Source: Cellvibrionales bacterium (lineage in GTDB: Bacteria > Pseudomonadota > Gammaproteobacteria > Pseudomonadales > UBA7434). From it: a DNA stretch of 11,482 nucleotides. Shown here in pieces: positions 1 to 6,949 of the stretch. Position 1 is the stretch's first letter. Every line of letters starts with the position of its first letter. Under the pieces are notes generated by a model, which saw only the letters and a program-made list of their open reading frames with translations, made no database searches and was not told the DNA's origin. A program made the translations under genes and the position numbers. The stretch spans positions 1 through 11,482 of the forward strand of contig DMZE01000107.1 in the NCBI GenBank assembly GCA_003492055.1, given 5' to 3'.

Positions 1-135
1 CATGGTGGTGGTGAAGGTAAGACATCAGGTGGTCGTCATCCAGTGTCTCCTTGGGGAATGCCAACTAAGGGATTCAAAACCCGTAAAAACAAGCGCACGA
101 ATGATTTAATCATCCGTCGTCGCAAAGCTAAGTAA
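1..135 (+). CDS. rplB: 50S ribosomal protein L2, C-terminal end (5' partial)
   Basis: Only the last 44 codons and the TAA stop are in the window; the 5' part lies upstream. L2 is a core large-subunit protein that binds 23S rRNA near the peptidyl transferase centre and bridge B7b. The fragment begins with the HGGGEG motif, which contains the glycine-rich loop and the conserved histidine region near the catalytic centre. It continues through HPVSPWG and ends in the very basic tail IIRRRKAK, as L2 normally does. The next gene, rpsS, starts 19 bases later with a strong purine-rich ribosome binding site. The order rplB-rpsS-rplV is that of the S10 operon. The identification is certain; nothing odd is visible in this fragment. 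Confidence 0.97.
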   Translation, partial: HGGGEGKTSGGRHPVSPWGMPTKGFKTRKNKRTNDLIIRRRKAK

Positions 136-154
136 GCGTTAAGAGGAAAGAAGC

Positions 155-430
155 GTGCCACGTTCACTGAAAAAAGGTCCATTTATCGATCTTCATCTAA
201 TGAAGAAGATTGAGATAGCCAACGAGAAGAACGAGAAGCGACCGATCAAAACGTGGTCTCGTCGTTCAATGGTTTCTCCGGATATGGTTGGCTTGACGAT
301 TGCAGTTCATAACGGTCGTCAACACGTGCCGGTATTTATTACTGAAGATATGGTTGGGCATAAGCTCGGCGAATTTTCTCCCACACGTACTTATCGTGGG
401 CATGTAGCAGACAAAAAAGCCAAGCGTTAA
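155..430 (+). CDS. rpsS: 30S ribosomal protein S19
   Basis: S19 sits in the head of the small subunit next to S13 and contacts 16S rRNA near the decoding region and the inter-subunit bridge. The product is 91 residues (E. coli 92). The family signature runs at about residues 49-74 and includes HNGRQHVPV and [13 protein letters not shown], followed by TRTYRGH. The N-terminus [12 protein letters not shown] is the canonical one. The start codon is GTG at 155, supported by the purine-rich AAGAGGAAAG at 140-149 at normal spacing. GTG may modestly lower initiation relative to the ATG-starting neighbours. The gene lies 19 bases after rplB and 24 bases before the ATG of rplV, so co-translation within one S10 transcript is expected. 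Confidence 0.98.
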   Translation: MPRSLKKGPFIDLHLMKKIEIANEKNEKRPIKTWSRRSMVSPDMVGLTIAVHNGRQHVPVFITEDMVGHKLGEFSPTRTYRGHVADKKAKR

Positions 431-454
431 GCTTGAAAGCTAGAGGTTAGATTG

Positions 455-784
455 ATGGAAGTTTCAGCAAAATTATCAGGTGCGACTATATCGGCTCAAA
501 AAGCCCGATTGATTGCGGATCAAATCCGTGGCAAAAGCGCCGAACATGCTCTGGATATTTTAACGTTCAGCAATAAGAAAGCTGCTGATCTTGTGCTCAA
601 GTTACTTAATTCGGCTATTGCCAATGCTGAGCATAACGAAGGCGCAGATGTTGACGAGTTGAAAGTATCAAGTATTTTTGTAAACGAAGGTCGAACATTG
701 AAGCGTCTTAAGCCGCGTGCCAAGGGTCGAGCAGATCGTATTTTAAAACGTTCTTGTCATATAACAATTAACGTGGCTGATTAA
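455..784 (+). CDS. rplV: 50S ribosomal protein L22
   Basis: L22 binds several domains of 23S rRNA and lines the nascent peptide exit tunnel with an extended beta hairpin. From the ATG at 455 the protein is 109 residues (family about 110). An in-frame TTG at 452 is possible, but TAGAGG at 441-446 is better spaced for 455. The N-terminal [14 protein letters not shown] block, the central [10 protein letters not shown] and the hairpin region at about residues 80-100 ([15 protein letters not shown]) are all present. Residues L82-K83-R84 align with the tunnel constriction where deletions are known to give macrolide resistance in E. coli; here nothing is deleted. The gene is followed by rpsC after 24 bases. 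Confidence 0.97.
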   Translation: MEVSAKLSGATISAQKARLIADQIRGKSAEHALDILTFSNKKAADLVLKLLNSAIANAEHNEGADVDELKVSSIFVNEGRTLKRLKPRAKGRADRILKRSCHITINVAD

Positions 785-808
785 TACAGCGAGTTTGGAG
801 AGACCAAT

Positions 809-1477
809 ATGGGTCAAAAAGTCCACCCAACAGGCATTCGATTGGGAATCACTAAACAGCATTCATCTGTTTGGTATGCAGAAAGCAAGAATTACGCAGA
901 GCGCTTAATTGGCGATCTCAAGATTCGTGATTTGATTGAAGAGAAGCTGAAAAGCGCTTCAGTTAGCAAGGTTGTTATAGAGCGCCCTGCACAAACAGCA
1001 CGAGTTACTATTCATACGGCTCGCCCCGGTATTGTTATCGGTAAAAAAGGCGAAGACGTTGATAAGTTGCGTAAAGAATTGTCTGCAGAGCTGAATGTTC
1101 CTGTACACATTAATATTGAAGAGATTCGCAAGCCTGATTTGGATGCGAAACTTGTTGCGCAAAATATTGCTGGTCAGTTAGAGCGACGCGTTATGTTTCG
1201 TCGTGCCATGAAGCGTGTTGTTCAAAATGCAATGCGTGCTGGAGCTGAAGGCATTAAAGTTCAAGTTGGTGGTCGTTTAGGCGGCGCTGAAATCGCACGA
1301 AGTGAGTGGTACCGAGAAGGTCGTGTTCCACTTCATACTTTGCGCGCAGATATCGACTATGCAGCTTATGAAGCATTAACTACCTACGGAATTTTAGGCA
1401 TTAAAGTCTGGATTTTCAAAGGCGAAGTATTAGATACGTTGGCACAGCCTGAGCAATCAGCTGGCAGCAACCAATAG
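809..1477 (+). CDS. rpsC: 30S ribosomal protein S3
   Basis: S3 lies at the mRNA entry channel of the small subunit and with S4 and S5 contributes to mRNA helicase activity. The 222-residue product has the canonical MGQKVHP start. A type II KH domain is recognisable by [18 protein letters not shown] at about residues 72-89, and the C-terminal S3 domain by [30 protein letters not shown] at about 150-180 (cited in parts). The start at 809 is supported by TTGGAGAG at 795-802. The protein is about ten residues shorter than E. coli S3 (233), and the tail PEQSAGSNQ lacks the lysine/arginine-rich end of E. coli S3. That tail varies between species, so function should be unaffected. Confidence 0.98.
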   Translation: MGQKVHPTGIRLGITKQHSSVWYAESKNYAERLIGDLKIRDLIEEKLKSASVSKVVIERPAQTARVTIHTARPGIVIGKKGEDVDKLRKELSAELNVPVHINIEEIRKPDLDAKLVAQNIAGQLERRVMFRRAMKRVVQNAMRAGAEGIKVQVGGRLGGAEIARSEWYREGRVPLHTLRADIDYAAYEALTTYGILGIKVWIFKGEVLDTLAQPEQSAGSNQ

Positions 1478-1501
1478 ATTACGGACTAAGAGTTAAGACT
1501 G

Positions 1502-1915
1502 ATGTTACAACCTAAACGCACAAAGTTCCGCAAGGTACAGAAAGGCCGAAACCGTGGTCTCGCACATCGCGGCAGCAAGGTTAGCTTTGGTGAGTTCGGC
1601 TTAAAGTCGACTGGCCGTGGTCGAATCACCGCACGTCAAATTGAAGCAGCGCGTCGCGCGATGACTCGTCATATTAAACGTGGCGGTAAAATCTGGATAC
1701 GCGTGTTTCCTGATAAGCCTATTACCCAAAAGCCTTTAGAAGTACGTCAAGGTAAGGGTAAAGGTAATGTTGAATACTGGGTAGCGCAAGTGCTGCCTGG
1801 AAAAGTACTTTATGAAGTAGAAGGCGTGACTGAAGAGCTGGCGCGAGAAGCGTTTGCATTGGCTGCGGCCAAGCTTCCACTACCAACTACTTTTGTTAAG
1901 CGGACGGTAATGTAA
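1502..1915 (+). CDS. rplP: 50S ribosomal protein L16
   Basis: L16 organises the A-site region of the large subunit and contacts the tRNA elbow. The product is 137 residues (E. coli 136). It opens with [11 protein letters not shown] and contains [20 protein letters not shown] at about residues 41-60, then [15 protein letters not shown] and [12 protein letters not shown]. Arg82 corresponds to E. coli Arg81, the residue hydroxylated by the YcfD oxygenase in species that have it; whether this organism does cannot be seen here. The ribosome binding site is weak (AAGAG around 1488-1492). The TAA stop shares its last A with the rpmC ATG (TAATG), so translation of L29 is probably coupled to that of L16. 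Confidence 0.98.
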   Translation: MLQPKRTKFRKVQKGRNRGLAHRGSKVSFGEFGLKSTGRGRITARQIEAARRAMTRHIKRGGKIWIRVFPDKPITQKPLEVRQGKGKGNVEYWVAQVLPGKVLYEVEGVTEELAREAFALAAAKLPLPTTFVKRTVM

Positions 1916-2109
1916 TGAAAGCAAGTGAAATGAGAGAGCAGTCGGCTGAGCAGCTAAATGAACAGCTGCATGGTTTGTTAGAAGAGCAGTTTCGTTTGCG
2001 TACCCGCAAAGCAACTGGTCAGCTAGAGCAGACGCATTTGCTGCAAGCTAATCAGCGTGCCATTGCACGTATTAAAACAGTATTGAACGAACAGTCGAAG
2101 AAGGCGTAA
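1915..2109 (+). CDS. rpmC: 50S ribosomal protein L29
   Basis: L29 is a small, mostly helical two-helix protein beside the exit tunnel, where it forms part of the docking site for trigger factor and SRP together with L23. The 64-residue product (E. coli 63) starts [14 protein letters not shown]. It carries the conserved [15 protein letters not shown] block at about residues 23-37 and ends in a basic, helical stretch [13 protein letters not shown]. The ATG overlaps the rplP stop by one base, and GTAATGTAATG offers no real Shine-Dalgarno sequence, which favours re-initiation by ribosomes finishing rplP. The gene is followed after three bases by rpsQ. Confidence 0.97.
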   Translation: MKASEMREQSAEQLNEQLHGLLEEQFRLRTRKATGQLEQTHLLQANQRAIARIKTVLNEQSKKA

Positions 2110-2112
2110 GTA

Positions 2113-2379
2113 ATGGCGGATCAAGAAAAAAGCGTACGCAAAATCACTGGCCGAGTTGTCAGTGACAAAATGGATAAAACCATCACTGTTATGGTTGAGC
2201 GTCGTGTTAAGCACGCGTTATACGGTAAATATATTACCCGCTCTACTAAACTGCATGCGCACGACGAAAAGAATGAGTGTAACGAAGGCGATTTAGTGGC
2301 TATTAGTGAGTCGCGTCCTTTGTCAAAAACTAAAACTTGGATGCTGCAAGAGATCGTAGAAAAAGCAGCTGAAGTTTAA
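2113..2379 (+). CDS. rpsQ: 30S ribosomal protein S17
   Basis: S17 is a primary 16S rRNA binding protein of the small subunit body with an OB fold. The product has 88 residues (E. coli 84). Family motifs include [22 protein letters not shown] at about residues 13-34 (quoted in parts: [22 protein letters not shown]), [16 protein letters not shown] and the C-terminal RPLSKTKTW. The ribosome binding site GAAGAAGG (2097-2104) lies inside the end of rpmC, and the gap to rpmC is only three bases. In E. coli rpsQ closes the S10 operon; here a 68-base gap separates it from rplN, the largest gap so far, consistent with the S10/spc boundary. Confidence 0.98.
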   Translation: MADQEKSVRKITGRVVSDKMDKTITVMVERRVKHALYGKYITRSTKLHAHDEKNECNEGDLVAISESRPLSKTKTWMLQEIVEKAAEV

Positions 2380-2447
2380 TTAAATACGTTATTTAGGTCG
2401 TCTTGCTGTATTTGACCGCAAGCGATAGAAGGTTTTGGAGCTAGACA

Positions 2448-2816
2448 ATGATTCAAACGCAAAGTTATTTGGAAGTTGCTGATAACAGTGGTGCGCGTCG
2501 AGTGATGTGTATTAAAGTTTTGGGCGGTTCTCATCGTCGATACGCTCGAGTTGGCGATATCATCAAAGTTACCGTTAAAGAAGCGATTCCTCGCGGTAAG
2601 GTCAAAAAAGGCCAGGTGATGAATGCTGTTGTTGTAAGAACTAAGAAAGGTGTTCGTCGTCCGGATGGTTCGATTATCCGTTTTGATGACAACGCTGCGG
2701 TGTTGTTGAACACTACTTTAGCGCCTATTGGTACACGTATTTTTGGACCAGTAACGCGTGAATTGCGTAATGAGAAATTTATGAAGATTGTTTCTCTGGC
2801 GCCAGAAGTTTTATAA
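2448..2816 (+). CDS. rplN: 50S ribosomal protein L14
   Basis: L14 is a beta-barrel protein on the inter-subunit face of the large subunit, forms bridge B8 and is the docking site of the silencing factor RsfS. The product is 122 residues (E. coli 123). It begins [21 protein letters not shown] and keeps the [39 protein letters not shown] and [13 protein letters not shown] motifs (residues about 24-110). The start is supported by TTTTGGAG at 2433-2440 with seven bases to the ATG. This is the expected first gene of the spc cluster, but the 68 bases upstream contain no convincing sigma-70 promoter. Confidence 0.98.
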   Translation: MIQTQSYLEVADNSGARRVMCIKVLGGSHRRYARVGDIIKVTVKEAIPRGKVKKGQVMNAVVVRTKKGVRRPDGSIIRFDDNAAVLLNTTLAPIGTRIFGPVTRELRNEKFMKIVSLAPEVL

Positions 2817-2883
2817 GCCGGTTATTGTTAGGCTGCCTTAATTTAATTAGCACGTTGTTAATGCATACGAAGAAAATTGAGAT

Positions 2884-3195
2884 ATGAACAAAATCAAAAG
2901 TGAAGATGAAGTCATTATCATTGCCGGTAAAGACAAAGGTAAGCGCGGTAAAGTTACGCGTATTATGGATGATGGCCGTTTAATGATTGCTGGCATCAAT
3001 ATGGTTAAGAAGCACACTAAGCCTAATCCACAGGCGGGTGTTGCTGGCGGAATCATTGAGCAAGAAGCAGCAATTCAGTCTTCTAATGTTGCGTTATATA
3101 ACGCGTCTACCGATAAGGCTGACCGTGTTGGTATTCGCGTAGAAGATGGCGTAAAAGTACGATTTTTTAAATCCAACAACGAGCTTGTTGACTGA
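2884..3195 (+). CDS. rplX: 50S ribosomal protein L24
   Basis: L24 is an assembly-initiating large-subunit protein that binds the 5' domain of 23S rRNA and sits near the tunnel exit. The product is 103 residues (E. coli 104). The N-terminal KOW motif is clear at about residues 7-35: [18 protein letters not shown]. It is followed by [13 protein letters not shown] and a C-terminal [15 protein letters not shown] block. The ribosome binding site is poor: GAAGA at 2869-2873 is ten bases away and GAG at 2879-2881 is too close. The gene is 67 bases downstream of rplN and 51 bases upstream of rplE, both longer than usual for this cluster. Confidence 0.97.
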   Translation: MNKIKSEDEVIIIAGKDKGKRGKVTRIMDDGRLMIAGINMVKKHTKPNPQAGVAGGIIEQEAAIQSSNVALYNASTDKADRVGIRVEDGVKVRFFKSNNELVD

Positions 3196-3212
3196 TTCAG
3201 ATTACATTCGAG

Positions 3213-3233
3213 TATTAGCTAAATAGCTAAATA
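3213..3233 (+). promoter_or_regulatory. Hairpin in the rplX-rplE gap, possible S8 repressor site
   Basis: TATTAGCT (3213-3220), loop AAAT, then AGCT followed by AAATA (3225-3233) can form an eight-base-pair hairpin with one bulged A. It ends 13 bases before the rplE ATG. In E. coli the translational repressor S8 binds spc mRNA around the L24/L5 junction, at a bulged helix resembling 16S helix 21. Position and a bulged adenine fit, but I could not match the specific helix 21 core, so the assignment is inference only. Confidence 0.3.
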
Positions 3234-3246
3234 TTAGGCGCAGATA

Positions 3247-3786
3247 ATGGCGAGATTAAAAGAAATATACAACACCGAGTTAGCCCCAAAACTGAAAGAA
3301 GAGTTGGGTCTAGACAACGTGATGGAAGTTCCACGTATTACTAAAATCACCTTGAACATGGGTGTTGGTGAAGCGTTAGGGGACAAGAAGATTTTAGAGC
3401 ATGCGGTTGCTAACCTTGAGCAGATTTCTGGTCAAAAGGTTGTTATTACCCGTGCGCGCAAATCGATTGCGGGCTTTAAAGTGCGTGAAGATTGGCCGAT
3501 TGGTTGTAAGGTGACATTGCGTCGTGAGCGCATGTACGAATTCTTAGATCGTCTTATTGCTATTTCAATTCCACGTATTCGCGATTTTCGTGGCTTGAAT
3601 GCAAAATCATTTGATGGTCGTGGTAACTACTCTATGGGTGTTAATGAGCAAATCATTTTCCCTGAGATTGAGTATGACAAAATTGATGCGATTCGCGGTT
3701 TAGATATCGCTATCACAACGACAGCGAAAACGGATGACCAAGGGCGCGCACTACTTAGAGCCTTTAATTTTCCATTTCGTACATAA
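3247..3786 (+). CDS. rplE: 50S ribosomal protein L5
   Basis: L5 binds 5S rRNA in the central protuberance with L18 (and L25) and contacts the P-site tRNA and S13 through bridge B1b. The length, 179 residues, equals that of E. coli L5. The N-terminal [18 protein letters not shown] block is at about residues 26-43, [19 protein letters not shown] at 62-80, and the C-terminal [20 protein letters not shown] and [10 protein letters not shown] segments are present. The ribosome binding site is modest (TTAGG at 3234-3238). In E. coli this gene is the direct target of S8 feedback, and a small hairpin lies immediately upstream here. A run of eight T follows the stop without a stem before it, so it is not a terminator. 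Confidence 0.98.
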   Translation: MARLKEIYNTELAPKLKEELGLDNVMEVPRITKITLNMGVGEALGDKKILEHAVANLEQISGQKVVITRARKSIAGFKVREDWPIGCKVTLRRERMYEFLDRLIAISIPRIRDFRGLNAKSFDGRGNYSMGVNEQIIFPEIEYDKIDAIRGLDIAITTTAKTDDQGRALLRAFNFPFRT

Positions 3787-3840
3787 GTTTTTTTTAGTAA
3801 TTTAAAAGTAGAATCTTAAAAGATTTAGAGGCAGTGATTG

Positions 3841-4146
3841 ATGGCTAAACAATCAATGATACAGCGAGAAGAGAAACGCTCAAAAACAGTTGCAAAATTT
3901 GCAGCTAAGCGTGCCGCTTTAAAAGCAATTATTCTTGATCAAAACGCTAGCGATGAAGATCGTTGGGATGCACAAATGGCGCTTCAAAAGCAGCCAAGAA
4001 ATGCAAGTGCAAGTCGTCAGCGTCGTCGCTGTCAAATTACGGGTCGTCCACACGGTGTTTACCGTAAGTTTGGACTTTGCCGTAACAAATTGCGTAAAGC
4101 CGCAATGAATGGATTTGTACCAGGTCTTGTTAAAGCAAGCTGGTAG
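3841..4146 (+). CDS. rpsN: 30S ribosomal protein S14 (long, zinc-free form)
   Basis: S14 is a late-assembling protein of the small-subunit head next to S3 and S10. From ATG 3841 it is 101 residues, the same as E. coli. [10 protein letters not shown] opens the protein, [16 protein letters not shown] lies around residues 40-55, and the signature [23 protein letters not shown] is at about 60-82 (quoted in parts: [20 protein letters not shown]). The paired CxxC motifs of the short zinc-binding S14 are absent, so this is the C-minus long type usual in gammaproteobacteria. An in-frame TTG at 3838 is less likely, because TAGAGG at 3826-3831 spaces well to 3841. Its 54-base leader holds only a weak AT hairpin (3812-3825). 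Confidence 0.97.
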   Translation: MAKQSMIQREEKRSKTVAKFAAKRAALKAIILDQNASDEDRWDAQMALQKQPRNASASRQRRRCQITGRPHGVYRKFGLCRNKLRKAAMNGFVPGLVKASW

Positions 4147-4222
4147 TTTAAAACAGAATAGTTAGTTAAATTTGGTTTGTGGCCCGACTGCTTTAATAAG
4201 TAGCTTAGGCTGGAGAATGATT

Positions 4223-4618
4223 ATGAGTATGCAAGATCCTATCGCCGATATGTTGGCACGAATTCGTAACGCTCAAATGGCTGAGAAAACGGTTGTTAGT
4301 ATGCCGTCTTCAAAAACCAAAGTAGCCATTGCGAACGTGCTTAAGCAAGAAGGCTTTGTATCGACTGTTGATGTTTCTGAGAACGGAAGTAAAGCTGAGT
4401 TATCAATTGGCTTGAAATACCATGAAGGTCGCGCTGTTATTGAAGAGATTCATCGTAAAAGTCGCCCGGGTCTGCGTTCATATTCAGGTTCAGATTCACT
4501 TCCAAAAATACGTAATGGTTTAGGCATCTCTATTGTTTCTACAAGTAAAGGTGTTATGACTGACAAGCAAGCACGTAGTGCTGGTGTTGGTGGTGAGGTT
4601 ATTTGCACCGTATTTTAA
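4223..4618 (+). CDS. rpsH: 30S ribosomal protein S8
   Basis: S8 binds the central domain of 16S rRNA (helices 21 and 25), is needed for platform assembly, and in E. coli is the translational repressor of the spc operon. The open frame extends upstream to 4172. The correct start is the ATG at 4223, which gives the canonical [18 protein letters not shown] and has TGGAG at 4211-4215. The 131-residue product (E. coli 130) shows [19 protein letters not shown] at about residues 26-44, SRPGLRSY and the C-terminal signature [13 protein letters not shown]...GGEVICTVF. Its 76-base upstream gap contains a short stem CTGCTT/AAGTAG (4188-4203). Confidence 0.98.
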   Translation: MSMQDPIADMLARIRNAQMAEKTVVSMPSSKTKVAIANVLKQEGFVSTVDVSENGSKAELSIGLKYHEGRAVIEEIHRKSRPGLRSYSGSDSLPKIRNGLGISIVSTSKGVMTDKQARSAGVGGEVICTVF

Positions 4619-4631
4619 TTCGGTGTGTTGG

Positions 4632-4659
4632 CGGGTTATTCGGCATGTGCCGTTACCCG
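4632..4659 (+). repeat. Two-part hairpin in the rpsH-rplF gap
   Basis: CGGGT (4632-4636) pairs with ACCCG (4655-4659), and inside it CGGC (4641-4644) pairs with GCCG (4649-4652), separated by a small internal loop TATT/TT. No T-run follows, so it is unlikely to be a terminator. It is more GC-rich than the surrounding gap, lies 13 bases after the rpsH stop, and could stabilise or mark processing of the mRNA. The function is unknown. Confidence 0.45.
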
Positions 4660-4717
4660 TAATAGAAGAATTCTGGTACTAAGCGTAAAGCAGTCAGAAA
4701 TATTTAGGTAAATTGAT

Positions 4718-5251
4718 ATGTCTCGAGTAGCAAATAATCCAGTCTCACTCCCATCGGGTGTTGAGGTTAAGCTTGACGGTCAAGCACTTGCAGTTAAAGG
4801 TGGCAAAGGTTCACTTGAGCTAGCTGTGCATAATTTGGTTGAAGTTCAACTTGGTGATGGTGTCATTACTTTCGCTGCGCGTAATAGCAGCAAAGAATCA
4901 CGTGCAATGTCTGGTACGATTCGCTCATTAGTCAGCAATATGGTGACGGGTGTTAACGAAGGCTTTGAGAAAAAACTTCAGTTAAACGGTGTTGGTTATC
5001 GTGCTAAGGCAACAGGTAAAACGTTGAACTTAACTCTCGGTTTTTCACATCCGGTTGATTATGATTTACCTGAAGGCATTGTTGCTGAAACGCCTAGCCA
5101 AACAGAGATTGTTATTAAAGGTATTGATAAGCAAGCGGTTGGTCAAGTGGCTGCTGAAATTCGTGCCTTTAGACCACCAGAGCCTTATAAAGGTAAGGGT
5201 GTTCGTTACGCCGATGAGCATGTTCGTCGTAAAGAAGCTAAGAAGAAATAA
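4718..5251 (+). CDS. rplF: 50S ribosomal protein L6
   Basis: L6 binds 23S rRNA near the sarcin-ricin loop and the factor-binding site at the base of the L7/L12 stalk. The 177-residue length equals that of E. coli. Two repeated L6 folds are evident. The first covers about residues 8-85 and includes [19 protein letters not shown]. The second starts around residue 88 with [16 protein letters not shown] and ends in the signature [25 protein letters not shown] (quoted in parts: [20 protein letters not shown]). The ribosome binding site is TTAGGTAA at about 4704-4711. The gap to rpsH is 99 bases and contains a two-part hairpin. Confidence 0.98.
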   Translation: MSRVANNPVSLPSGVEVKLDGQALAVKGGKGSLELAVHNLVEVQLGDGVITFAARNSSKESRAMSGTIRSLVSNMVTGVNEGFEKKLQLNGVGYRAKATGKTLNLTLGFSHPVDYDLPEGIVAETPSQTEIVIKGIDKQAVGQVAAEIRAFRPPEPYKGKGVRYADEHVRRKEAKKK

Positions 5252-5257
5252 TTTGAG

Positions 5258-5286
5258 GTCAGTTAATTAGTTTCTAGTTAACTGGC
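5258..5286 (+). repeat. Long hairpin in the rplF-rplR gap
   Basis: CAGTTAATTAG (5260-5270), loop TTT, CTAGTTAACTG (5274-5284) form an 11-pair stem with one G-U pair. It can be extended by two more pairs (5258-5259 with 5285-5286). The stem starts seven bases after the rplF stop. There is no downstream T-run, so it does not look like an intrinsic terminator. It may protect upstream mRNA or be an RNase III type processing site; both are guesses. Confidence 0.55.
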
Positions 5287-5326
5287 AATGCAGATAGATT
5301 GAAACACGTACGATAAAGGTTTTGAG

Positions 5327-5677
5327 ATGAGTGACAAAAAAATTGCCAGAATACGACGAGCACGTCGTAGTCGAGTAAAAATGCGAGATCTAGGCGCTAA
5401 TCGTCTTAGTGTTAATCGCACACCTCGACATATTTATGCGCAAATTATTTCTGCTAATGGTGATCAAATCTTGGCTACTGCCTCGACGCTTGATGCATCA
5501 CTGCGTAGCGGAAGCACCGGTAACATTGATGCGGCGAAAGCTGTTGGTGCAATGATAGCTGAGCGCGCTAAAGCAGCGGGCGTTAGTGATGTATCTTTTG
5601 ATCGTAGTGGTTACAAATACCACGGTCGAGTAAAAGCGTTGGCAGATGCCGCGCGTGAAGCAGGTCTGGAATTCTAG
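5327..5677 (+). CDS. rplR: 50S ribosomal protein L18
   Basis: L18 binds 5S rRNA and with L5 helps load it into the central protuberance. The product is 116 residues (E. coli 117). The basic N-terminal tail [20 protein letters not shown] (about residues 4-23) is typical. It is followed by [16 protein letters not shown] and the C-terminal signature [26 protein letters not shown] at about 91-116 (key parts [12 protein letters not shown] and REAGLEF). The start at 5327 has AAAGGT at 5315-5320. The stop TAG at 5675-5677 overlaps the weak AGGG ribosome binding site of rpsE, suggesting translational coupling. Confidence 0.98.
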   Translation: MSDKKIARIRRARRSRVKMRDLGANRLSVNRTPRHIYAQIISANGDQILATASTLDASLRSGSTGNIDAAKAVGAMIAERAKAAGVSDVSFDRSGYKYHGRVKALADAAREAGLEF

Positions 5678-5686
5678 GGTATCGGT

Positions 5687-6196
5687 ATGGCGTTTAACGA
5701 GCAAAACAAAGACAACGAAGAAGGCCTGCAGGAAAAACTGGTTCAGGTTAACCGTGTTGCAAAAGTAGTTAAAGGTGGTCGTGTATTCGGCTTTACAGCA
5801 CTAACAGTTGTTGGTGATGGTAATGGTAAAGTCGGTTTTGGTCGTGGTAAGGCGCGTGAAGTGCCAATAGCGATTCAGAAAGCGATGGAATCTGCACGTC
5901 GTAATATGGTTAGTGTTCAACTAACTGACGGCACTTTGCAGTATCCCGTTCGTGCAAATCACGGCGCTTCAAAAGTTTATATGCAGCCTGCATCTGAAGG
6001 TACTGGTGTTATTGCCGGTGGTGCAATGCGAGCTGTTTTAGAAGTTGCAGGTGTTCATAACGTTTTAGCTAAGTGTTACGGTTCAACGAACCCAGCTAAC
6101 GTTGTACGTGCAACAATTAAAGGTTTAACTGATATGCGTTCGCCCGATGATATTGCGGCAAAACGTGGAAAAACAGTTGGCGAAATTACTGCATAA
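5687..6196 (+). CDS. rpsE: 30S ribosomal protein S5
   Basis: S5 lies near the mRNA entry site with S3 and S4 and affects decoding fidelity; its loop is the classic site of spectinomycin resistance. The product is 169 residues (E. coli 167). The N-terminal double-stranded RNA binding fold spans about residues 17-80, with [20 protein letters not shown] and [19 protein letters not shown]. The C-terminal domain begins around 95, with [20 protein letters not shown] and [16 protein letters not shown]. The spectinomycin loop VVKGGR appears normal. The start is nine bases after the rplR stop, and its ribosome binding site (AGGG, 5676-5679) overlaps that stop. Confidence 0.98.
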   Translation: MAFNEQNKDNEEGLQEKLVQVNRVAKVVKGGRVFGFTALTVVGDGNGKVGFGRGKAREVPIAIQKAMESARRNMVSVQLTDGTLQYPVRANHGASKVYMQPASEGTGVIAGGAMRAVLEVAGVHNVLAKCYGSTNPANVVRATIKGLTDMRSPDDIAAKRGKTVGEITA

Positions 6197-6211
6197 TCTG
6201 ACTAAGTCAGA
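6197..6211 (+). repeat. Perfect short hairpin directly after the rpsE stop
   Basis: TCTGAC (6197-6202), loop TAA, GTCAGA (6206-6211) is a perfect six-pair inverted repeat that begins at the base after the rpsE TAA. There is no T-run. It sits within the 48-base rpsE-rpmD gap, well before the rpmD ribosome binding site (GGAG at 6232-6235). No function can be assigned. Confidence 0.4.
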
Positions 6212-6244
6212 AGTGCAATTGGTGAGTGATCGGAGTTTAGACTC

Positions 6245-6436
6245 ATGGCAAGTGAAAAAACCATCACAGTCAAACAGTTACGCAGTAGTGCGGGCCGTTT
6301 GAAAGCGCATAAATCCTGTTTACGGGGTTTGGGTCTGCGTCGTATTAATCACGTTGTAACCGTTGATGATACGCCGTCAAACCGCGGCATGATTAATCGA
6401 GTGCACTACCTTGTGAGTGTCGAGGAAGAAGTATAA
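6245..6436 (+). CDS. rpmD: 50S ribosomal protein L30
   Basis: L30 is a small large-subunit protein that binds 23S rRNA domain II. It is present in gammaproteobacteria but missing from some other lineages. The product is 63 residues (E. coli 59). It shows [19 protein letters not shown] at about residues 4-22, the family core [23 protein letters not shown] (about 25-47, key part [11 protein letters not shown]) and [13 protein letters not shown] at the end. The start is ATG 6245 with CGGAG at 6231-6235. The TAA stop overlaps the ATG of rplO by one base. Confidence 0.97.
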   Translation: MASEKTITVKQLRSSAGRLKAHKSCLRGLGLRRINHVVTVDDTPSNRGMINRVHYLVSVEEEV

Positions 6437-6882
6437 TGAGCGAGTTGATGCGATTAAATACAATTAAGTCTGCGGATGGTGCACGTCACCGCGCAAGACG
6501 TGTTGGCCGCGGTATTGGTAGTGGTTTAGGTAAGACCTGTGGCCGTGGTCACAAAGGTCAAAAGTCTCGTTCTGGCGGTAGTGTTCGTCCAGGTTTCGAG
6601 GGTGGTCAGATGCCTTTACAGAAACGTTTACCTAAATACGGTTTCACATCACGTATCGGCCGCGTTAGCGATCAAGTACGTGTATGTCAGCTAAGCAGAA
6701 TTGATGCTGATGTTATCGATTTAGCCGCACTTAAAGCTGCTGGCCTTGTTGGTAATCATATCATTCAAGCTAAAGTATTTTTACAAGGTGAAATTACTAA
6801 AGCGGTCACTGTTAAAGGTTTACGTGTATCTAAAGGTGCTCGTCAAGCGATTGAAGCGGCTGGCGGTAAAATAGAAGAGTAG
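6436..6882 (+). CDS. rplO: 50S ribosomal protein L15
   Basis: L15 is a late-assembling large-subunit protein with a long glycine- and arginine-rich N-terminal extension that threads through 23S rRNA. The extension [20 protein letters not shown] lies at about residues 24-43, followed by [20 protein letters not shown]. The C-terminal signature is [23 protein letters not shown] (about 126-148, key part [15 protein letters not shown]). From 6436 the protein has 148 residues. Starting at the internal ATG 6448 would give the usual 144 residues beginning MRLNT. I prefer 6436 because GAGGAAG at 6422-6428 is well spaced for it and the TAATG overlap suggests coupling to rpmD, but 6448 remains possible. 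Two TAG codons stand in tandem at the end. Confidence 0.96.
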   Translation: MSELMRLNTIKSADGARHRARRVGRGIGSGLGKTCGRGHKGQKSRSGGSVRPGFEGGQMPLQKRLPKYGFTSRIGRVSDQVRVCQLSRIDADVIDLAALKAAGLVGNHIIQAKVFLQGEITKAVTVKGLRVSKGARQAIEAAGGKIEE

Positions 6883-6888
6883 TAGGGG

Positions 6889-6912
6889 TAATGGTGTCTT
6901 AAGACGCCATTA
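6889..6912 (+). repeat. Hairpin in the rplO-secY gap, terminator-like
   Basis: TAATGGTGTC (6889-6898), loop TTAA, GACGCCATTA (6903-6912) form a ten-pair stem with one G-U pair. The following bases TTTATG give only a weak T tract, so termination would be partial at best. The hairpin lies just after the tandem rplO stops and 37 bases before secY. It could lower secY expression relative to the ribosomal genes or protect the 3' end of the upstream message. Confidence 0.5.
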
Positions 6913-6949
6913 TTTATGAACTAAGCTCAGCGATTTAAGAAACAAGATT

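Noticed and set aside
520..723. Minus-strand open frame of 67 codons opposite rplV
   Set aside because: It lies wholly within a certain ribosomal protein gene, has no recognisable domain and is explained by the codon pattern of the sense strand. The same applies to the minus-strand frames at 959-1162, 2023-2214, 2531-2713, 2847-3056, 5498-5704, 7399-7665 and 8221-8451.
2403..2431. Possible spc promoter TTGCTG-17-TAGAAG before rplN
   Set aside because: Three of six and four of six matches with a poor -10 box; similar matches occur by chance. The spc promoter may be absent, diverged or inside rpsQ.
3788..3795. Run of eight T after the rplE stop as a terminator
   Set aside because: No stem-loop precedes the run, so it lacks the essential part of an intrinsic terminator.
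4172..4222. N-terminal extension of S8
   Set aside because: The extra residues do not match the family; the ATG at 4223 has a ribosome binding site and gives the canonical N-terminus.
5055..5270. Plus-strand frame of 71 codons overlapping the end of rplF
   Set aside because: It is an out-of-frame shadow of rplF with no domain and no ribosome binding site. The frames at 7632-7859 (in secY) and 10048-10275 (in rpsD) are rejected for the same reason.
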